Shown one piece after another: positions 44,239-52,861 of a stretch of 64,000 nt of DNA. The first letter of the stretch is position 1, and every line of letters begins with the position of its first letter. Both the position numbers and the translations under genes were made by a program. The stretch lies in the NCBI GenBank assembly GCA_963697345.1, contig CAVONS010000007.1, positions 1-64,000 on the forward strand, written 5' to 3'. The notes under the pieces were generated by a model that worked only from the letters and a program-made list of their open reading frames with translations, had not been told where the DNA came from and did not search any database. The stretch comes from Prado023 sp963697345 (GTDB lineage: Bacteria > Actinomycetota > Actinomycetes > S36-B12 > CAIYMF01).

Positions 44239-44251
44239 TTCTCACGTGAGA
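44191..44251. promoter_or_regulatory. Cis-element cluster: DnaA boxes and two palindromes
   Basis: ATCCACAG-GCTT-ATCCACAG direct repeat containing a perfect DnaA box TTATCCACA (44203-44211), then the 12-bp palindrome TACATCGATGTA (44226-44237), two bases, and the 12-bp palindrome TCTCACGTGAGA (44240-44251). The last shares CACGTG with the centre of parS but matches only 11 of 16 positions. Confidence 0.55.
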
Positions 44252-44385
44252 CCTGCCTCGCTGATCACGTTCTGCATGCAGTCGGTCGCTATGGGCCCTC
44301 GTTCGGAGCACCGGGCGACCTCACAGGCCGTCACCAGAGCTGGCCGACACGTCCTGTTCGGGCTGATTCACCCCGATATGCCGGG

Positions 44386-44640
44386 TCAACGCCACTTCGT
44401 GGAGAGTCCGAACCCGATCATGATCAGACCGAATCCCAGCACCATGTTCCAGGTCCCCAGGTCGGACATGACGGGCATCCCGGGAACGATGTAGTACAGG
44501 ACTATCCACAACAGGCCCAGCAGGAAGCACGCGAGCATCACGGGGACCAGCCACCGGGGCGAGGAGGTCGGCGCAGCCTTGGTGGGTTCGGGCGAGGCAC
44601 TGCGCGCCTTCGGCTTGCCCCGACCCTTGGACTCCGGCAT
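44386..44640 (-). CDS. crgA: Cell division protein CrgA
   Basis: An 84-residue protein with a basic N-terminus and two membrane helices (about residues 30-52 and 63-79), LVPVMLACFLLGLLWIVLYY and NMVLGFGLIMIGFGLSTKW. CrgA coordinates FtsZ-ring and wall-synthesis proteins in actinobacteria. Start ATG with GGAGAGGG upstream. Convergent with the sortase operon. Confidence 0.95.
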   Translation of the reverse strand: MPESKGRGKPKARSASPEPTKAAPTSSPRWLVPVMLACFLLGLLWIVLYYIVPGMPVMSDLGTWNMVLGFGLIMIGFGLSTKWR

Positions 44641-44685
44641 GGCTCCCTCTCCGTCAACAGTTGGCGAGCATCGTACCCCGCAACC

Positions 44686-45561
44686 TCAACCGGTCAGCAC
44701 GGGGACCATGTCCTGGATCGCCGAGGTGCGCATGAGGGTCAGCCCCACCAGCACGACGGACACGGCGACGGTCGCGGCGACGTGCTTGTTGAGCTGTTGA
44801 CGCCGCTCCTGGCCACGTCCCGAGGTGAGGACCAGGGCGACCAGCGCGCCGGTCACGGCACCGCCGAGGTGGGCGCGCCAGTCGATCCCCCCGAGCACGA
44901 ATCCAAGGACCACGTTGATCCCGAGCAGGAAGATGATCTGGGTCACATCGCGGTCCAGGCGACGCCCCACGATGATCCAGGCGGACATGAGCCCGAAGAT
45001 CGCGCCACTGGCGCCCACCGAGAGTGTGTTCACCGGCGAGAACCAGTAGGAGGCCACGGCTCCACCGATCCCCGAGAGCAGGTACAGGGTCAGGAAGCGC
45101 CCATGTCCCAGCACACGTTCCAGCGGTGGCCCAAGGATGAACAGGACGTACATGTTGAACGCGATGTGCAGCCAGCCGGCATGCAGGAAGACCGAGGAGA
45201 CCAGGCGGAACCACTCACCGTCCAGGGCGATGGCCAGCGGCCACATCCCCCACCGCTGCAGGCCGCCGGCCAGCTTGAGCAGGGTCACGGCGACGAAGAG
45301 GAAGGCACAGATGCCGATGAGGGTCTGCGTGACCGCACCGTCGCGGGTGATGCGGCCCCCGAAGACGGTGCGCACCTCGCGGACAGAGGCCTGCCCGGCC
45401 TCGACACACTCCGGGCACTGGTAGCCCACCGACGCCGCGTTCATGCACTCCGGGCAGATCGGCCGCTGGCAGCGCGTGCACTGGATCCAGGTCTCCCGGT
45501 CGGGGTGACGGAAGCAGACCGGTGCGGGCGGGGCAGCCTCGGCCGGGAGGCCGTAGCTCAC
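44686..45561 (-). CDS. Rhomboid-family intramembrane serine protease with N-terminal zinc finger
   Basis: A 291-residue protein. N-terminal B-box-like zinc finger (CFRHPDRETWIQCTRCQRPI then CPECMN and CPEC, residues 16-53), then six or seven membrane helices. Catalytic Ser185 in VGASGAIFGLMSA and His231 in DWRAHLGGAVTG; LHAGWLHIAFNMY is the HxxxN helix. Start GTG overlaps the cyclophilin stop (GTGA). Substrates unknown. Confidence 0.94.
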   Translation of the reverse strand: MSYGLPAEAAPPAPVCFRHPDRETWIQCTRCQRPICPECMNAASVGYQCPECVEAGQASVREVRTVFGGRITRDGAVTQTLIGICAFLFVAVTLLKLAGGLQRWGMWPLAIALDGEWFRLVSSVFLHAGWLHIAFNMYVLFILGPPLERVLGHGRFLTLYLLSGIGGAVASYWFSPVNTLSVGASGAIFGLMSAWIIVGRRLDRDVTQIIFLLGINVVLGFVLGGIDWRAHLGGAVTGALVALVLTSGRGQERRQQLNKHVAATVAVSVVLVGLTLMRTSAIQDMVPVLTG

Positions 45562-46070
45562 TTCTCGATGGTCACCGAGGTGATGACGACATCGGTCGTC
45601 GGCCGGTCACCCGGGCCCACGGAGGTGGCGGCGATGGCGTCGACGACATCGCGACTCGGCTGGTCGGCCACCTCACCGAAGATGGTGTGCTTGAAGTTCA
45701 GGTGCGGGGTCTTGCCCACCGTGAGGAAGAACTGGCTTCCATTGGTTCCCGGTCCCGCGTTGGCCATCGCCAGCAGGTAGGGCCGATCGAAGCTCAGTTC
45801 CGGGTGGAACTCATCGGCGAACTGGTACCCGGGACCTCCACGTCCCGTGCCGGTCGGATCGCCGCCCTGGATCATGAACCCCTTGATCACGCGGTGGAAG
45901 ACCACGTCGCTGTAGAGCGCTCCGTCACCCGTGCGGCCAGTCCGCGGATCGACCCACTCCTGGGACCCGTCGGCCAGGCCGACGAAGTTGGCCACGGTCT
46001 TCGGTGCGTGGTTGTCGAACAGGGTCACGTTGATGTCACCCAGGGACGTGTGCAGAACGGCATTGGTCAT
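45558..46070 (-). CDS. ppiA: Cyclophilin-type peptidyl-prolyl cis-trans isomerase
   Basis: A 170-residue cytoplasmic cyclophilin. Active-site residues are visible in FHRVIKGFMIQGGDPTGTG, GTNGSQFFLTVGKTPHL and HTIFGEV. No signal peptide. The ATG at 46068-46070 starts MTNAVLHTSLGDI; the frame to 46127 adds only non-conserved residues. It is the same neighbour of gyrA and tRNA-Ala as in mycobacteria. Confidence 0.94.
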   Translation of the reverse strand: MTNAVLHTSLGDINVTLFDNHAPKTVANFVGLADGSQEWVDPRTGRTGDGALYSDVVFHRVIKGFMIQGGDPTGTGRGGPGYQFADEFHPELSFDRPYLLAMANAGPGTNGSQFFLTVGKTPHLNFKHTIFGEVADQPSRDVVDAIAATSVGPGDRPTTDVVITSVTIEK

Positions 46071-46144
46071 GCGCCGAATCCTGCCACAGTCCGGGCCGTC
46101 CGGCTGTCGACGGGTGGGCAACGCCACGGTGCTCTGCGGACATG

Positions 46145-46179
46145 CCGATGCCCCAGGGGAACAGGTCCTGGGGCATCGG
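46145..46179 (-). terminator. 13-bp hairpin terminator downstream of tRNA-Ala
   Basis: CCGATGCCCCAGG, a 9-base loop, CCTGGGGCATCGG; perfect stem seven bases after the tRNA-Ala 3' end on the minus strand. Confidence 0.85.
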
Positions 46180-46185
46180 GCGCTG

Positions 46186-46258
46186 TGGAGACGAGGGGAC
46201 TTGAACCCCTAACCCCCGCCTTGCAAAGGCGGTGCTCTGCCAGTTGAGCTACGTCCCC
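46186..46258 (-). tRNA. tRNA-Ala (TGC)
   Basis: 73 bases. Acceptor GGGGACG/CGTCTCC has the G3-U70 wobble pair that identifies tRNA-Ala; discriminator A; anticodon stem CCGCC/GGCGG with loop TTTGCAA (anticodon TGC). Confidence 0.97.
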
Positions 46259-46267
46259 CGACGTGGG

Positions 46268-46396
46268 TCAGCGCAGATCAGGCGCCGACGTTGCCTCGTT
46301 CCAGAGGTCGCGCTCCTCCTGGGCCCCGTTCATCCGGCTGTAGACGACATACCCTGCCGCAGCGATGGCTGCCAGCACGAGAACCTTCTTGAGCAT
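46268..46396 (-). CDS. DLW-39 family small protein
   Basis: A 42-residue protein, MLKKVLVLAAIAAAGYVVYS at the start with the signature DLW in QEERDLWNEAT. One short hydrophobic helix. The start has GGGAGG 5 bases upstream. It lies between tRNA-Ile and tRNA-Ala, its usual place in actinobacteria. Function unknown. Confidence 0.9.
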   Translation of the reverse strand: MLKKVLVLAAIAAAGYVVYSRMNGAQEERDLWNEATSAPDLR

Positions 46397-46438
46397 GGGA
46401 CCTCCCGGGGGGACGGAGCGCGATCAACTCGCGCCGAG

Positions 46439-46512
46439 TGGGCCTAAGTGGACTTGAACCACTGACCTCTTCCTTATCAGGGAAGCGCTCTAACCGTCTG
46501 AGCTATAGGCCC
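46439..46512 (-). tRNA. tRNA-Ile (GAT)
   Basis: 74 bases. Acceptor GGGCCTA/TAGGCCC, discriminator A, anticodon stem CTTCC/GGAAG with loop CTGATAA (anticodon GAT), T-loop TTCAAGT. TACCCT about 30 bases upstream is a possible -10. Confidence 0.97.
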
Positions 46513-46575
46513 GCCGGCACCTCTGGGCACCGTCGGAAAGGGTACCCCAGCAGTGATCCCGGACCCAAACGCCGC

Positions 46576-47361
46576 TCAGTCCTCCTCGGCGAGCGTGACC
46601 TCGAGTCCGCCACCGATTCCCACGGAGAGGTTGTACATGAAGGCAAGCAGGGTGGACAGGGCCGTGACGAGCACCGTCTCGATGCCCGCGACCACCAGCG
46701 CGGCACCCATGATCCGGTCGAAGTCCAGGTAGCTGGTGACGCTGGCGGCGCTGTCGCCACCCACGTCCGTCGCGGTCCGGGTGATGGCCCCGATGATCCC
46801 CGCGGAGTCCAGGGCGAACCACAGGGCAGCAGCTGCCGCCAGGGTGATGATGGCCAGGGCCAACGAGAGAAGGAATGCCTGCTTCATCACCGACCAGGGA
46901 TCGATGTGCGTGAGGTAGACCCGGGCTGCACGGGGGCCGGACGGCGCACGCACGGCGCTGCGCACGACACGGGAGGTAGTGGTGCTCTGCGGCGCTCGCG
47001 CCTGTGCCGGAGCTGGCGCGGGAGCAGGTGCCACTGCCGGGGGAGCAGGCGCTGGCGAGGGAGGGGGCTGGGTCGGGGCGGGAGCGGCTGACCCGGTCGC
47101 GGGAGCCGCCGTCACCGCGGCACCGGCCACAGCAGCAGCTGCGGTGGGCGCCGAACCCTGCCCGGGGGGCGTGGTGGGGACGGCAGGGGCAGGCGGGCCT
47201 GCCGAGCCGGAGGTCGTGACCGGCGGGATCAGCACGCTGGGTCGCGGCCGGGCTGAGTCCGGTGCCGTCATCCGCGCCGCTGGACCGGGGCGACCCACGG
47301 CGCGGTCAGCACCGGGCTGGCCCTGGGCATGCTCAGCCATGTCGTCACTCCCGTCAGCCAT
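46576..47361 (-). CDS. DUF3566 membrane protein
   Basis: A 261-residue protein. The N-terminal 145 residues are low-complexity Ala/Pro-rich and probably disordered; then the DUF3566 domain with two membrane helices (VMKQAFLLSLALAIITLAAA and MGAALVVAGIETVLVTALS) and VYLTHIDPWSV. It always follows gyrA in actinobacteria (Rv0007 position). Role unknown, suspected at the cell envelope. Start taken as ATG 47361; ATG seven codons on is an alternative with a closer G-rich box. Confidence 0.9.
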   Translation of the reverse strand: MADGSDDMAEHAQGQPGADRAVGRPGPAARMTAPDSARPRPSVLIPPVTTSGSAGPPAPAVPTTPPGQGSAPTAAAAVAGAAVTAAPATGSAAPAPTQPPPSPAPAPPAVAPAPAPAPAQARAPQSTTTSRVVRSAVRAPSGPRAARVYLTHIDPWSVMKQAFLLSLALAIITLAAAAALWFALDSAGIIGAITRTATDVGGDSAASVTSYLDFDRIMGAALVVAGIETVLVTALSTLLAFMYNLSVGIGGGLEVTLAEED

Positions 47362-47445
47362 ACGACCAGCCCTGATGGTATACCGGCATCGCCGACACGG
47401 CCCGACTCATCCCTGCCCGCGCTCGGCGCCGCAGCGCCAGCCCGG

Positions 47446-50064
47446 TCACAGCCCGGACTCTCGCTCGGACCCATCCCCCAGCACACGGTCGTCCTCGGAC
47501 TCCGGTACGCCCTCAGCCTGGATCTCGGAGCCGCCTTCCTGCGTGGCCAGATCCGTGGCACCCGGTTCGCCGGCATCCCCGGCCTCATCCTCGATCTCGA
47601 TCTCGGTGATCTCTGCCGCGCGTGCCACACCCACGACGCTGTCCAGAGGGCCAAGGTCCATCAGTGAGACCCCCATCGTGGCGCGTCCAGTGGAACGCAC
47701 CTGATCGACACGGGTCCGGATCACCACACCGTTGCTGGCGATCGCATAGAGCTCGTCGGACTCCTCGCAGATGAGCGCACCGACCAGGGAGCCGCGTTGT
47801 TCCACCAGCTTCATCGCGGTGACCCCGAAGGTGTTGCGTCCCTGGGTCCGCCACTCACTGAGCGCCGTGCGCTTGGCGAAGCCACCGTCTGTCACAGTCA
47901 CCAGGTGTGACCCAGGACGGACCACCTCCATGGACAGCGTGGAGTCCCCGGGTCGCAGTCGGATGCCCTGGACCCCGGCGGTCGCCCGTCCCATGGGACG
48001 CAGGGTCGAGTCATCGGCGCGGAAGCGCACTGACGCCCCCTTGGCCGAGACCAGCAGCATGTCGTCCTCGGCGCTGACCAGCTGGGCGGAGATGAGCTCG
48101 TCACCCTCGCGGAGGTTGATGGCAGCCAGCCCGTTGGAACGGATCGAGTCGAACTCCCTCAACCGGCTCTTCTTGACCATGCCGTCACGTGTGGCCAGGA
48201 CCAGGTAGTCCGCGGCACTGAAGTCGCGCAGGTCCAGGACCTGGGCGATCTGCTCGTCGGGTTGGAACGCCAGGAGGTTGGCCACGTGCTGGCCACGCGC
48301 ATCCCGGCCGGCGTCCGGCAGCTCGTAGCCCTTGGCCCGGTACACCCGCCCCTTCGTGGTGAAGAACAGGATCCAGTGGTGCGTCGTGGTGACGAAGAAG
48401 TGGCTCACCACGTCATCCCCACGCAGTTGCGCGCCCTTGACCCCGCGACCACCACGCCGCTGGGCCCGGTACAGACCGACGTCGGTGGCCTTGGCGTAGC
48501 CACCACGGGTGAGGGTGACCACGATGTCCCGCTCGGCGATGAGGTCCTCGTCGGTCATCTCCCCCTCGTCGGGGATGATCATCGTGCGCCGCTCGTCACC
48601 GAACTTGGCCACGATCTCCGACATCTCCTCGCCGACGATGTTCCGCTGGCGCTCCTCGCTGGCCAGGATCGACTGGTACTCGGCGATGTCACGCATGAGG
48701 GCGTCGTAGCGGGACTGCAGCTCATTGCGCTCGAGTGCGGCAAGCTTGCGCAGCTGCATGTCCAGGATCGCCTGAGCCTGGAGCTCGTCGATCTCGAGCA
48801 GCTCGATCAGGCCGGCCTGGGCCTCGGCGGCCGAACGCGAGGCCCGGATCAGCGCGATGACCTCGTCGATCCGGTCGATGGCCTTGAGCAGCCCACGCAG
48901 GATGTGGGCGCGCTCCTCGGCGACCCGCAGACGGTAGGTGGTGCGCCTGCGGATGACGGTGATCTGGTGGGTGATCCAGTGCCGGACGAAGGCGTCCAGG
49001 GGCAGTGTCCTGGGGACACCGTCGACCAGGGCCACCATGTTCGCCCCGAAGGTCTCGCGCAGCTGGGTGTGCTTGTAGAGCTGGTTGAGCACGACCTTGG
49101 CGACCGCGTCCTTGGACAGGATGATCTCCAGGCGCAGCGTGTCCCCGCTGGACTGGTCGATGATGTCTGAGATCCCCGACATCTTGCCCTGCTTGTGCAG
49201 GTCGACGATCTTGGCCAGCAGGTTGTCCTGGTTGACCTGGTAGGGCAGCCCGGTGACCACGAGCATCGTGCGGCCGCGGGTGTCCTCGGTCACCTCGACG
49301 ATCGCACGCATGGTGATCAGGCCACGGCCGGTCCGGTAGGCGTCCTCGATGCCCTTGCGGCCCACGATCAGCGCGCCGGTCGGGAAGTCCGGACCCGGGA
49401 TCCGCTCCATGAGCGCTGCCAGCAGCTCCTCGCGTGAGGCGTCCGGGTTCTCCAGGGCCCACATCACCCCCGCAGCGACCTCGCGCAGGTTGTGCGGGGG
49501 GATGTTGGTGGCCATGCCCACCGCGATCCCCGCCGAGCCGTTGGCCAGCAGGTTCGGGAACCGGGCGGGCAGGACCGTGGGCTCCATGGTCCGGCCGTCG
49601 TAGTTGGGGACGAAGTCGACGGTCTCCTCGTCGATGTCCCGGGTCATCTCCATGGCCAGCTGGGCCAGCCGGCACTCGGTGTAGCGAGAGGCGGCCGCCC
49701 CGTCATTGCCGGGCGACCCGAAGTTCCCCTGTCCCTGGACCAAGGGGTAGCGCAGCACCCAGGCCTGGGTCAGGCGGACCAACGTGTCATAGATGGCCAG
49801 GTCACCGTGGGGGTGGTAGTTGCCCATGACATCGCCGACCACTCGGGCGGACTTCGAGAAGTTGCGGTCCGGACGGTAGCCACCGTCATACATCGCGTAC
49901 AGGACGCGGCGATGCACCGGCTTCAGGCCATCGCGGACGTCGGGCAGGGCGCGCGACACGATGACACTCATCGCGTAGTCCAGGTAGGAGCGCTGCATCT
50001 CGACCTGCAGGTCGATCGGCTCGATCCGGCCGTGGATCCCGGGGCCTTCAGTGATCTCAGTCAT
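47446..50064 (-). CDS. gyrA: DNA gyrase subunit A
   Basis: An 872-residue subunit that cuts and rejoins DNA in gyrase. Active-site Tyr128 in AAASRYTECRL. The GyrA box QRRGGRGVKG confirms gyrase rather than topoisomerase IV. The quinolone-resistance region reads HPHGDLAIYDTLVR, with Leu89 where E. coli has Ser83 and M. tuberculosis Ala90. Next to it is LVQGQGNFGS instead of the common LVDGQGNFGS. The acidic C-terminal tail is long. Start overlaps the gyrB stop by one base (TGATG). Confidence 0.98.
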   Translation of the reverse strand: MTEITEGPGIHGRIEPIDLQVEMQRSYLDYAMSVIVSRALPDVRDGLKPVHRRVLYAMYDGGYRPDRNFSKSARVVGDVMGNYHPHGDLAIYDTLVRLTQAWVLRYPLVQGQGNFGSPGNDGAAASRYTECRLAQLAMEMTRDIDEETVDFVPNYDGRTMEPTVLPARFPNLLANGSAGIAVGMATNIPPHNLREVAAGVMWALENPDASREELLAALMERIPGPDFPTGALIVGRKGIEDAYRTGRGLITMRAIVEVTEDTRGRTMLVVTGLPYQVNQDNLLAKIVDLHKQGKMSGISDIIDQSSGDTLRLEIILSKDAVAKVVLNQLYKHTQLRETFGANMVALVDGVPRTLPLDAFVRHWITHQITVIRRRTTYRLRVAEERAHILRGLLKAIDRIDEVIALIRASRSAAEAQAGLIELLEIDELQAQAILDMQLRKLAALERNELQSRYDALMRDIAEYQSILASEERQRNIVGEEMSEIVAKFGDERRTMIIPDEGEMTDEDLIAERDIVVTLTRGGYAKATDVGLYRAQRRGGRGVKGAQLRGDDVVSHFFVTTTHHWILFFTTKGRVYRAKGYELPDAGRDARGQHVANLLAFQPDEQIAQVLDLRDFSAADYLVLATRDGMVKKSRLREFDSIRSNGLAAINLREGDELISAQLVSAEDDMLLVSAKGASVRFRADDSTLRPMGRATAGVQGIRLRPGDSTLSMEVVRPGSHLVTVTDGGFAKRTALSEWRTQGRNTFGVTAMKLVEQRGSLVGALICEESDELYAIASNGVVIRTRVDQVRSTGRATMGVSLMDLGPLDSVVGVARAAEITEIEIEDEAGDAGEPGATDLATQEGGSEIQAEGVPESEDDRVLGDGSERESGL

Positions 50065-52022
50065 CAGATGTCCAGGAACCTCACGTCGCGGGCGTTGCGC
50101 TGGATGAACGAGCGACGACTCTCGACGTCCTCGCCCATCAGCGTCATGAACAGTTCATCGGCCTGGGCCGCATCATCGAGGGTGACCTGGAGCAGGACCC
50201 GCTCCTCCGGATTCATCGTGGTGTCGCGAAGCTCCTGCCAGTTCATCTCACCGAGGCCCTTGTACCGCTGGATGGCCTCCTCCTTGGGCAGCCTGCGACC
50301 TGCAGCGATCCCTGCCTCAGTCAGCGCCTCGCGCTCGCGGTCGGAGTAGGCGTACTCGGCGGGGGCCTTCACCCACTTGATCTTGAACAGCGGTGGTTGT
50401 CCCAGGTACACGTGACCGTGTTCGATCAGGGGTCGCATGTACCGGAACAACAGGGTCAGCAGCAGGGTCCGGATGTGCTGGCCGTCGACATCGGCGTCGG
50501 CCATGAGCACCAGCTTGTGATAGCGCAGCTTGGCCTCGTCGAAGTCGTCCTGGACCCCGGTGCCCATCGCTGAGATCAACGCCTGGACCTCGTTGTTCTG
50601 CAGGACCTTGTCGATCCGGGCCTTCTCGACGTTGAGGATCTTGCCGCGGATCGGCAGGATCGCCTGGGTCTTGGGATCCCTGGCCTGGCGGGCCGAGCCA
50701 CCGGCCGAGTCACCCTCCACGACGAACAGCTCGCAGTTCTCCGGCTCCCGGCTGGAGCAGTCGATCAGCTTGCCCGGCAGCCCACCGCCCCCGAGCAGCC
50801 CTTTGCGGTTGCGGGCAAGGTCGCGAGCCTTGCGCGCAGCCATCCGTGCGTGGCTGGCGGACACGGCCTTGCGGGCGATCTCACGCCCCTCAGCGGGGTT
50901 GGCCTCGAACCAGGCGCCCAACTGGTCGAAGACCACGGACTGGACCACCGTCTTGGCCTCGGTGTTGCCCAGCTTCGTCTTCGTCTGACCCTCGAACTGT
51001 GGCTCGCGTAGCTTCACGCTGACGATGGCAGTGAGTCCCTCGCGGATGTCCTCCCCGGAGAGGTTGGCGTCCTTCTCCTTGAGGATGTTCCAGGTGCGGG
51101 CGAACCGGTTGACCAGGGTCGTCAGGGCGGCTCGGAAGCCCTCCTCGTGCGCCCCACCCTCAGTCGTGTTGATGGTGTTCGCGAACGTGTACACGCTCTC
51201 GTTGAAGAGGTCGGACCACTGCATCGCGATCTCTGCGGAGATCCCCTTGTCGGTGTCCTCGGCCATGAACTCGATGACGGTCGGATGGGCTGCCCCGCGC
51301 TTGGCATTGAGGTGCCTGACGAAGTCGGCGATCCCGCCGTCGTAGTGGTAGGTGACCTGGCGCGGACCGGGCTGGTCCTCCACCGAGATGTCGTCGGTCG
51401 GGTGCGTCCGCTCATCGGTCAGCGCAATCGTCAGGCCCCGGTTGAGGAAGGCCATCTCCTGGAACCGCCGGGACAACGTCTCGAAGTCGTAGTGCGTGGT
51501 CTCGAAGATGCCCGGGTCGGCCCAGAAGACGATCGACGTCCCACTGTCCTCGGTGACCTCGTCCTTGGACAACGGGGCCTGAGGGAATCCGCCGGCATAG
51601 GACTGCCGCCACACGTGGCCCTCCCGGCGAACCTCGACCTCCAGAGTCGAGGACAGCGCGTTGACCACGGACACACCCACCCCGTGCAGGCCACCGGAGA
51701 CCGCGTAGCCGCTACCCCCGAACTTGCCGCCGGCGTGCAGGACCGTCAGGACGACCTCAATGCCCGGCTTGCCCTCACTGGCCACGATGTCCACCGGGAT
51801 GCCGCGGCCGTTGTCCACGACCCGGACCCCCCCGTCAGCCAGCAGCGTGACCTCGATCCGGTCACAGTGCCCGGCAAGGGCCTCGTCGACCGAGTTGTCC
51901 ACGACCTCGTAGACCAGGTGATGCAGTCCCCGCTCGCCGGTGGAGCCGATGTACATGCCTGGGCGCTTGCGAACGGCATCCAACCCCTCGAGGACGGTGA
52001 TCGCACTGGCGTCATAGGACAC
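50064..52022 (-). CDS. gyrB: DNA gyrase subunit B
   Basis: A 652-residue ATPase subunit. GHKL ATP site (YEVVDNSVDEALAGHC, VVDNGRGIPVD, GLHGVGVSVVNALS), TOPRIM motif VVEGDSAGGSA with downstream MADADVDGQHIRTLLLTLLF. Start GTG with CAGGAG upstream. A TAGAAT -10 lies about 100 bases upstream. Usual actinobacterial length. Confidence 0.98.
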   Translation of the reverse strand: MSYDASAITVLEGLDAVRKRPGMYIGSTGERGLHHLVYEVVDNSVDEALAGHCDRIEVTLLADGGVRVVDNGRGIPVDIVASEGKPGIEVVLTVLHAGGKFGGSGYAVSGGLHGVGVSVVNALSSTLEVEVRREGHVWRQSYAGGFPQAPLSKDEVTEDSGTSIVFWADPGIFETTHYDFETLSRRFQEMAFLNRGLTIALTDERTHPTDDISVEDQPGPRQVTYHYDGGIADFVRHLNAKRGAAHPTVIEFMAEDTDKGISAEIAMQWSDLFNESVYTFANTINTTEGGAHEEGFRAALTTLVNRFARTWNILKEKDANLSGEDIREGLTAIVSVKLREPQFEGQTKTKLGNTEAKTVVQSVVFDQLGAWFEANPAEGREIARKAVSASHARMAARKARDLARNRKGLLGGGGLPGKLIDCSSREPENCELFVVEGDSAGGSARQARDPKTQAILPIRGKILNVEKARIDKVLQNNEVQALISAMGTGVQDDFDEAKLRYHKLVLMADADVDGQHIRTLLLTLLFRYMRPLIEHGHVYLGQPPLFKIKWVKAPAEYAYSDREREALTEAGIAAGRRLPKEEAIQRYKGLGEMNWQELRDTTMNPEERVLLQVTLDDAAQADELFMTLMGEDVESRRSFIQRNARDVRFLDI

Positions 52023-52118
52023 GTGGGACTCCTGACTGGTGGTGTGTCGGGGGTGGCGCGAGGAGGACCTCCACGTCCAGCGGACGCGGGGATCACCCGT
52101 CGCACGCGTGATGCGGGA

Positions 52119-52124
52119 ATTCTA
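52119..52124 (-). promoter_or_regulatory. -10 element of gyrB-gyrA (TAGAAT)
   Basis: TAGAAT on the minus strand in the 253-base gap between DUF721 and gyrB; predicts a leader of about 90 bases. No good -35 was recognised. Rest of the gap shows nothing clear. Confidence 0.5.
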
Positions 52125-52275
52125 CCCTGATCTGGGCGTCCGACCGCCGGAAATCCACATAGGACGCGCGCAGGCTGGCTCAGATATCGGAGACGATCCC
52201 CCCCACACCCAGACCCAGACCGGCTCGTGGCGGCGATTCTGGGCTCGGAGTCCTCACCGGTGAGGGAGCGGCTGG

Positions 52276-52861
52276 TCAGCCGTAGGTGTCCCGCGGGCCA
52301 CGCCCGCGCACCCGCAGCCGTCCCCTGGTGCGCGGGGGTGCCGGACCCACGATCCGGATGTCGCGCGACGACACCGGATCCGACGTGCGAGTCGATGGCC
52401 GTGCGGACTGCCGGCAGCATGAGCCTGAGCTGCTCAGCCCAGGCCGTTGAGGACGCACGCACCACCAGCTGCCCGGTCTCCAGGTCGAAGGACTCGACTG
52501 GGGCGTGCTCGGCGTTGGCCGTACCCACGATCTCTGGCCACAGTCCGTGCAGTCGCGCCACGTCGAGCCCGGTGCTCCACCCCTGCTCGTCGACGAGTCG
52601 CGACCAGGCGCCGCCGACAGCCAGGGGGTCGCGGTCATCGGGACCGGGACCGGAGTACGCGCCGGGGACCCGCCGCGCTCGGGTGCGGCCAGGACGGGAG
52701 CGAGCGGCGCGCTGGGTCTCCGGTGCTGCCTGCCCCGCCGCCCGGGCCGAGGCGCGGATCCGGGACAGGACGGCGCGAGCAGCGTCGGGAACCCCTGCGC
52801 CCGCGTCGGGGTCGGTCTCGCGGGGCGCACCGGCACCGGCACGGTGCCCCTCGGGCGTCAT
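52276..52861 (-). pseudogene. DUF721 (DciA-like) gene with a one-base frameshift
   Basis: Between recF and gyrB, the place of the DUF721 gene whose relatives (DciA) act in helicase loading. Starting at the ATG overlapping the recF stop, one frame encodes the N-terminal extension and GWSTGLDVARLHGLWPEIVG through LRLMLPAVRTAIDSHVGSG. The conserved end (RDIRIVGPAPP ... GRGPRDTYG) is in another frame. One extra base near 52363-52375 (CGCGCGACGACACC) explains it. Otherwise the first frame runs into gyrB to 51746. Repaired length about 194 residues. Confidence 0.8.

Noticed and set aside
51746..52275. Extension of the DUF721 frame into gyrB
   Set aside because: Out-of-frame reading past the frameshift; the family-typical end lies in the other frame and stops at 52276.
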